Below are positions 59,801 to 64,000 of a DNA stretch of 64,000 nucleotides, piece after piece. Source of the DNA: Strongylocentrotus purpuratus (lineage: Eukaryota; Echinodermata; Echinoidea; Camarodonta; Strongylocentrotidae). How positions within the stretch are numbered: the stretch's first letter is position 1; the number at the start of each line of letters is the position of its first letter. Position numbers and translations under genes: made by a program. The notes below the pieces were generated by a model. The model did not search any database. It saw only the letters and a program-made list of their open reading frames with translations, and was not told the DNA's origin. The DNA lies in contig NW_022145611.1 of NCBI RefSeq assembly GCF_000002235.5, positions 10,752,342 to 10,816,341 on the forward strand, given 5' to 3'.

Positions 59801-62800
59801 TGAAAAAAAGATTCCTTGTTTACAGTATGAAGGCGCCTTTGTGAGTTCTAACAACTTGTCTTCTCCTCTTGAACATGGCACCTTGGTGAGTTAAGCAAGT
59901 CCAAGTAAATAAGATTCCATATATGAATGTAGAAACATATCATCACAGGCGTAGCAGAAGAAAAAAAAAAAGCATCACCATCACTCTTACATGCAGGCCT
60001 CACTGAACGTTTTTCAAAGTGGGTTGGGGAGGCTACAGTATTTACGATCAGGTAGAGTTTAGCATAAATTGGCACGAGGTCAAGAGGCGAAGCCCCCGGA
60101 AGCAGGGGGTAAGGGCATTTAATTACGGTCAGACGAGCATATTTTTATACCTCATGACTCTGGCAGGTCACTAATTGGTGTTGGACCAGGTGAATGAGTC
60201 CCATGGATTTGAGGAATTTTATAATGGTAAGATGAGCATTCAGGGGCCCACCTTAGGGCCTCTGGTGGGGTCAATGGGGCAGAGCCCTGGAAGCTCAGGG
60301 GCTTTAGGCAATTAGTTACCGTCAGATGAGCATATTTTGTTACCTTATTTGTGACACTGTCAGGACCCTAATTGGCATGTGATCCAGGGGGCGGAGCTCC
60401 CAGAAGCTCTGAGGTTTTAGGCATTTTATTACCGTCACATGAGCATCTAGGGGGCAGAGCCCCCGGAATCTCAGGGGTTTTAGGCATTTAATTACTGTCA
60501 GATAAGCATATTTTGATACCTTATTTTTGACACTGGCAGGTCACTAATTGGTATGGAGTCCAGGGGGCGGCTCTGGGTTTTAGGCATTAAATTACGGTCA
60601 GATGAGCATCCAGGGGCTGAGCCCCCCCCCCCGAAGCCCAGGGGTTTTAGGCGTTTAATTATGGTTTGATGACCATATATTGAAACCTTATTTTTGACAC
60701 TGGCAGGACACTAATTGGTGTGGGGTCCAGCATGTAGGCTTCTAAATAAGCATATTTCTTACCTAACCGTAAATTTCGGAATTTCTCATTTTCCAACATA
60801 ATGCATTCAAAAAGTATAATTTACTAAAAAGTGGGAACAAATCCAGGGAAATTATGTTATTTCAGCAACATTTGTAAATCACTGGTATTGAATTAGATTT
60901 TTTTTTTTTTTTTTTTGGTGGGCAACTGCACCCAAGCCCCCCCCCCCCCATCCGTACGTCAGTGTGTGTGGGTGGTGGCGCACACATGTAGTTGTCTGGG
61001 GGGGGGGGGGTGGATATACAAATCCTACATGAAGCATGAGGTACTGCATTCACTGCCCCCCCCCCCTCCCTCCCCCCTGTCTACGCCTGCACATCATAAG
61101 GACATAGCGCCAGTAAACCTTGTTTGGCTAAGTGGTATGAAAACGAATTTTAATTCACCAATAGCACTAACAGTTATGCCTTTTGCATATGCATCCTTTC
61201 TGCCTCAACATTTGAATACTTGAGCTAGAGACCGTTATTTTGTGCAGGTATATATCTTTAATTATGATAATGATATTGATGATTTAGGAGTTCAATTACC
61301 ATAGCACTTACACAATTATGGAATATGAAGAGAAACATGGATTGGAATACAAAGGCCCGTAAAATGGGTTAATCACATAATGTTACTGAGGGAACAAGTT
61401 TGCTTTAAAAAATCTTTTGAAAGAGGTGAGACAGATTGATTCTCTGATGGAAAGTGAGACGGCTATCGTAGAATGTACAATTTGGGAATAATTAGTCTAT
61501 ATTTGCCAGTTGTTGAGCATGTCATGAAGATATTCAGGTGCCTTATGAATTAAAATTTTGAAGACGTACAAGCAGACCTTAAAAAATGATGCATTTCATC
61601 CCCATTTGCCTTTCATTCACTCATTAAATGGTTTTATTTCCTGCGAAGGCATTTTCTTGTGCTTTTATGGTAGTTGACCATAGTGTGACCAAAATTTTAT
61701 TGGGTTTGAGCCATTGAGTCACATTGCTTCCTACTTCCCCCTGTAATTCGTTTTCTTAAGTGGGATTATCAAATTACATGTATGTGAGGGCTAGAAAATT
61801 GATAGCTTTGTAGTTCAGGATGATGAGATGTTATTTTGAGTACTTGCTAAGTTTCAGATTATCTTTATCTAGCATTGAAGTCACTACTCTAGCACCATTT
61901 TCCGTCATCTGAACAATGTTACCAAGTCCCTTTAAGATTCTTCTTGATAGTTGAAATTTTTGAAATCTTGTTTAAAACAGAAATCATCTGGCATTAGATT
62001 TAGATGGATTACAAACTTTGTTAGAAATCAGAGTAAAAGAAAAATATGTGTTCTGTGTGTATCGTGCTGGATATTAGATGCATTGGGTAAAGCTTGTTTC
62101 AGTTTTCCTAGCATATAACAACAGCCATTGTTTGCAAGAAACAGTTGCTTAATGTAGAGATGGTTGATCCATGCTTTTCATGTTATGTTATGTTACCTCT
62201 TGTAAAAGTGTCATTATAATGTCAGTATGCTTCAGATACACATGGCAAAGAATGAATTCAACCTTCTACAACAACCAGGCTCATTCTCCAGTATTCTGTT
62301 GAGAGCAATCCAACACCTTTCATTTCCCAAAGGGTTTGTTGGATCGTGTTTGTGATACTTCCCAAGAGACGGACAGATAATAGATTTCAATTTTTGATAA
62401 AGTTCAGAGTATACTGTATGTATATAATATCATCAGTAAAAAGTGAAAATCGAATTTGTCGAGACAAATTACTCTGCTTTTGCATCATCAGGCAATGTCT
62501 GCGTTGATGTCGGCGATTGCTCTTAAGGGGTTGTGATGTGTGTTTAAAATTTTTTCTTTTAAATACTTTCTAAAATCTCCTTGATTTCTCTATGTAGAAA
62601 TGATATATTAAAACAAGATTTCTTTTCCCATTTTCTTTCCAACAGCCGTCAATAGTGCAAGTAGATGGTGCTAACGATTCATCAGATGATGATGACGATG
62701 AATTTGATGATGACGACGATGATGACAAGGATGACGACGACGATGATGATGACAAAGAAAATGATGATGCTGCTGGTGAAGATGAGGAGGTAAAGTAAAT

Positions 62801-63447
62801 TGCGTTGGCACCTATGATCTGTTGCATATTTATATGTCATGTGTAGGACTCTGTTGAATTCTTGCATCTCTCCAAAAATTGAGGGAAAATTGTAACTGAA
62901 TATCTTCAGCTTCAAAGGAAATCTTGCCTATTCATCTACAAGATTCTCCACCAAAGTGTATGGGAGAGGTATAAAGCAAGAATAGTGAACAATTTTTCAG
63001 CACGACGCGGGTTTCACCACTTCTTTTTGAAGCCATTTATCAAATTTATGGACTTGTCAACTGCTATATTTTAGTATTTGTATTATGTAAATATTTTAAT
63101 GGGTTACGATTGTTCCTCTGTTATATATTTTTCACCAATTCTTTTTCCCTCACTGATAAGTAAAGGTTTTGTTATTGAATTAAAAATTCTAAAGCTTGGT
63201 GCATGATACATGTACACCTTTGCCTGGTACGTCACATTATCAAGATAATGGCTGTGGCCATGTCATGCTAAAAGGCATTATTTTGCCCTTCTGCCACCCG
63301 GCCGACGATATTGGTAAATTGAAAAGAGATATGTCTTTCATCTGTTTTATTTCTCAGGACCCTCTCAACTCGGCTGACGACGTTAGTGACGAGGATCCAG
63401 CTGATCTCTTTGAATCAGAAAATGTTGTAGTATGTCAGTATGATAAG
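47871..63447 (+). CDS. GTF2A1: TFIIA large subunit precursor (alpha/beta), exons 1-8, 3' end outside window
   Basis: TFIIA stabilises TBP on the TATA box in RNA polymerase II initiation; the precursor is cut into alpha and beta chains. Exons 47871-47894, 48260-48361, 53866-54016, 55187-55251, 56185-56296, 59536-59729, 62646-62789 and 63358-63447 join in consistent phases to 294 codons (human is about 376 residues). The N-terminal helical domain reads HKLYKSVIDDVINNVREAFL, then DEGVEEPVLQDLKQ and IWESKLIQSRA. A Gln-rich spacer follows. Exon 7 has the Taspase1-type site QVDG and a long Asp-rich acidic run. Exon 8 reads DPLNSADDVSDEDPADLFES and ENVVVCQYDK, the start of the C-terminal beta-barrel part. 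The last block (KWKFHLKDG-type) is missing and should lie beyond 64000. The start is preceded by AAA at -3 and matches the family's very short first exon. Confidence 0.95.
48260..48361 (+). CDS. GTF2A1: TFIIA exon 2 (N-terminal helical domain)
   Basis: 34 codons, phase 0 to 0, with acceptor ATTACAG and donor CAG|GTAAGA. The sequence is near-identical in pattern to the human KLYRSVIEDVINDVRD region. Confidence 0.95.
48362..49663 (+). other. TFIIA intron 2, first part
   Basis: No exon or RNA gene is seen. Two 'cagccaatgat' words near 48848 and 48919 suggest a small old duplication. Confidence 0.5.
49664..50525 (-). repeat. Family C element, inverted relative to the 4460-7020 copy
   Basis: It starts with a G21 run and 'gcacagtgcccc', continues with 'aagtgcccctttt' units of 25-35 bp, and then the non-tandem head ('ctcgctcgctca', 'tataagatgtaa') ending 'ttttttgttgggtgcccccc'. 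It is about 860 bp, with fewer tandem units than the left copy. It lies in TFIIA intron 2. Confidence 0.82.
50526..51983 (+). other. TFIIA intron 2, middle
   Basis: A G run lies at about 50827-50841. The rest is AT-rich without a recognised feature. Confidence 0.5.
51984..52132. mobile_element. Short MITE with GGGCC...TTTC inverted ends
   Basis: The left end GGGCCCTGTTTCCCAAAG and the right end reading, inverted, GGGGGCCGTTTCACAAAAC bracket an interior that folds back on itself ('tgacaaataacaaaaatcag' against 'ttgttactgatgaca'). A target duplication is not clear. Confidence 0.65.
52133..52940 (+). other. TFIIA intron 2, no gene seen
   Basis: Open frames here show no conserved domain. Confidence 0.45.
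52950..53290 (+). pseudogene. LINE endonuclease fragment
   Basis: The plus frames read PTPCKLFIVCDFNIH and, after a stop, FKSFGLTRDVTRSPRS. This resembles the '..LIIVGDFNIHVD...LLDSFGLTQHVTGPTH' block of AP-endonuclease domains in CR1/Jockey-type LINEs, with the GDFN glycine changed to Cys. It is broken by frameshifts and stops. Confidence 0.65.
53291..53865 (+). other. 3' end of TFIIA intron 2
   Basis: AT-rich, ending in the T-rich acceptor TTCTTGCAG at 53865. Confidence 0.6.
53866..54016 (+). CDS. GTF2A1: TFIIA exon 3
   Basis: It opens IWESKLIQSRAID, matching human LWENKLMQSRAVD, then runs into a Gln/Ser-rich spacer. It ends at phase 1 with donor GTGAGT. Confidence 0.93.
54017..55186 (+). 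other. TFIIA intron 3
   Basis: No additional gene seen. Confidence 0.6.
55187..55251 (+). CDS. GTF2A1: TFIIA exon 4 (spacer)
   Basis: 65 bp, phase 1 to 0, encoding TQPQMVLQGATSSQSSVSNN. Its small size and low complexity make it the least certain exon, but the borders (CACCAG, GTAAGA) and phases fit. Confidence 0.75.
55252..56184 (+). other. TFIIA intron 4
   Basis: A region at 55770-55890 repeats 'ttacgcc' words and has weak inverted ends (GTTGGCG and CGCCAAC). Nothing else is named. Confidence 0.5.
56185..56296 (+). CDS. GTF2A1: TFIIA exon 5 (Gln-rich spacer)
   Basis: It encodes SSAVAATAALQQNMLHLQSQ and a further Gln-rich run, phase 0 to 1, with donor GTGAGT. A SINE tail begins a few bases after the donor. 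Confidence 0.88.
56303..56585 (-). mobile_element. Full-length tRNA-derived SINE in TFIIA intron 5
   Basis: On the minus strand it begins with a Ser/Leu-tRNA-like head: TAGTCGAGTGGTTTAAGCAC (A box) and GTCGTTCGATCCC (B box). It continues 'ccaatgtcctttggaaaggc' and ends 'ctatagaaatgcctattatt'. Related parts are at 29745-29866 and 59215-59322. The tail abuts the exon 5 donor. Confidence 0.82.
56586..56799 (+). other. TFIIA intron 5 between SINE and composite repeat
   Basis: Nothing recognised. Confidence 0.5.
56800..57765 (+). mobile_element. Composite repeat A-1: leader, family A units, trailer
   Basis: The leader has 'aggcgcgcagaaag', G runs at 56825 and 56900-56918, and 'gaacgtttttcaaagtgg'. 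About four family A units follow (57000-57440). The trailer reads 'ggcttctaaataagcgtat', 'ttattttccaac', 'catttgtaaatcactggtat' and a C run before 'atcagtacgccagcg'. The same order recurs at 59948-61091. Confidence 0.75.
57766..59214 (+). other. TFIIA intron 5, middle
   Basis: A cluster of T, G and C homopolymers lies at 58000-58100. The rest is AT-rich with no gene seen. Confidence 0.5.
59215..59322 (-). mobile_element. Decayed SINE head fragment
   Basis: It matches the tRNA-like head and 'ccaaaggacatta' part of the SINE at 56303-56585, in the same orientation, but with many substitutions. Confidence 0.6.
59536..59729 (+). CDS. GTF2A1: TFIIA exon 6 (Gln/Thr/Pro-rich)
   Basis: It encodes GGATQTFPAYQIQTQQQ, then VVGYPPIIIQPGAQSNAQQ and RIMTTPQGVVLPQGTI, phase 1 to 0, with donor GTCAGT. 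It corresponds to the variable Gln-rich middle of TFIIA alpha/beta. Confidence 0.88.
59948..61091 (+). mobile_element. Composite repeat A-2 with CAGGCGTAG inverted ends
   Basis: The left end CAGGCGTAG and the right end CTACGCCTG are inverted. Next to the left end are 'catcaccatcactcttacat' and 'gaacgtttttcaaagtgg'. Then come about six family A units (60030-60735), a trailer with 'ggcttctaaataagcatat', 'ttttccaac' and 'catttgtaaatcactggtat', and C/G runs at about 60938 and 61000. The flanks catatcat and cacatcat might be an imperfect 8-bp target duplication. No protein is encoded. Confidence 0.72.
61092..62645 (+). other. 3' part of TFIIA intron 6
   Basis: AT-rich, ending in TTTCCAACAG. No other gene is seen. 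Confidence 0.6.
62646..62789 (+). CDS. GTF2A1: TFIIA exon 7 (Taspase1 site and acidic run)
   Basis: 48 codons, phase 0 to 0. It opens PSIVQVDGAND, with the QVDG cleavage motif at 62658-62669, followed by about 40 mostly Asp/Glu residues built from GAT/GAC repeats. The acidic run parallels the human Glu/Asp stretch. Confidence 0.95.
63358..63447 (+). CDS. GTF2A1: TFIIA exon 8 (start of C-terminal domain)
   Basis: 30 codons, phase 0 to 0, almost the same as human (DPLNS.DDVSDE...LF.TENVVVCQYDK). The donor AAG|GTAAGA is strong. One more exon with the KWKF block is expected to the right. Confidence 0.95.
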
Positions 63448-64000
63448 GTAAGAAATGGAAAGATCTGATAATAGCTAATGTAAGGACATGCATGGACAAT
63501 TTTCAGGACAACTGCCACTTGACTAGCAGGTTCCTGTTAGTATGGGTGTTTTATGAACTGAAAGCTTCATGATCTATTAAAAGTTGTTCAGACAAAAATG
63601 GAAATTTACACTATCATCACTTGTGAGTGGGGAAGGTTTACAAGAATCAAAAGAAAGAACAAATGAAGAAAAATTGAAGGAAAAGAGTGCATGTAGGCAC
63701 CCATACCATCAAGAGAAAGAAAAAACAAAGGTGGGCAGGGGGGGGGGGGGGGGGTACCTCTCCCCTTCTTGGTTTGCCTAAGTCGGAAACTGATGGACTG
63801 TCGAAAAATGTGGACTACACATGATTTTTATCCCAAAATTCTCCCTACTCCAAGATTTTAAATAAGTCAAAGCAAGGTTATGTTGGAAAAAAGATCCCTT
63901 CAAATTTGATTGTGGCAATCAAATTATTAGTTATAAGTTTGCAATTAAAGTCATTCCATATATTACAGAAAAAACTGAATTTACAGATGTGCAGTTGTAA
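63448..64000 (+). other. Start of TFIIA intron 8
   Basis: A G16 run lies at 63739-63754. No final exon can be placed before the window ends. Confidence 0.7.

Noticed and set aside
62570..62915. Ser- or Ile/Val-rich minus-strand frames opposite TFIIA exon 7.
   Set aside because: They are the complement of the GAT/GAC acidic repeat.
63584..63640. A frame reading FRQKWKFTL just after TFIIA exon 8, like the start of the missing last exon (KWKFHLKDG).
   Set aside because: The only nearby AG acceptor puts the sequence in another frame, and the similarity stops after six residues. The true last exon is more likely beyond the window.
1..64000. A CRISPR array, operon or phage-like system.
   Set aside because: The window is animal nuclear DNA. 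Its tandem arrays have degenerate units without regular unique spacers.

Overview
This is animal nuclear DNA: AT-rich, intron-rich and packed with transposon debris. The most likely source is an echinoderm, probably a sea urchin. The evidence is phase-consistent GT-AG introns of up to 10 kb, three genes of metazoan-only or metazoan-type families, tRNA-derived SINEs with (ATT)n tails, and abundant TACATGTA and TACCGGTA palindromes. A hemichordate or another marine invertebrate cannot be excluded by eye.

There are three genes. (1) A stonin (AP-2/synaptotagmin endocytic adaptor, STON1/STON2 family) on the plus strand has five coding exons between 7498 and 31377 that join in phase to 1041 codons. 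(2) A DM-domain transcription factor (DMRT family) on the minus strand spans 42781 to 40229, with at least two exons. (3) The large TFIIA subunit precursor (alpha/beta, GTF2A1) on the plus strand starts at 47871. Eight exons lie inside the window, ending at 63447, and the final exon (C-terminal beta-barrel strand) is beyond the right edge. Stonin followed by TFIIA alpha/beta in the same orientation is the vertebrate order at STON2-GTF2A1 and STON1-GTF2A1L, so the window appears to preserve a pre-vertebrate linkage with a DMRT gene lying antisense between the two.

Layout: 1-7280 is a nest of repeats. It holds a TTAA-flanked MITE family, a ~100-bp GC-rich tandem family, a 2.6-kb hAT-like element with an exact 8-bp target duplication, a minisatellite of 'aaaaggggcact' units, and a foldback element. 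Next come the stonin promoter and exon 1 (7.3-7.75 kb), a 10.4-kb intron full of elements, the large exon 2 (18.2-20.5 kb), and exons 3 to 5. Both exon 4 and exon 5 are followed by four decayed tandem copies of themselves, which is the most unusual local structure. From 32 to 40 kb is the intergenic region with a Tc1/mariner-type MITE and a 5'-truncated L1-like LINE. From 40.2 to 42.8 kb is the DMRT gene. From 42.9 to 47.7 kb is the divergent intergenic region with a CTAG-rich block and a 15-bp GTGGGCG tandem repeat. From 47.7 to 64 kb is the TFIIA gene, whose introns hold inverted or repeated copies of the families seen at the left end.

The three proteins act in different processes (endocytic cargo sorting, sex or cell-fate transcription, and general transcription initiation). 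No shared pathway is implied; the interest is in the linkage, the exon duplications and the nested repeats.
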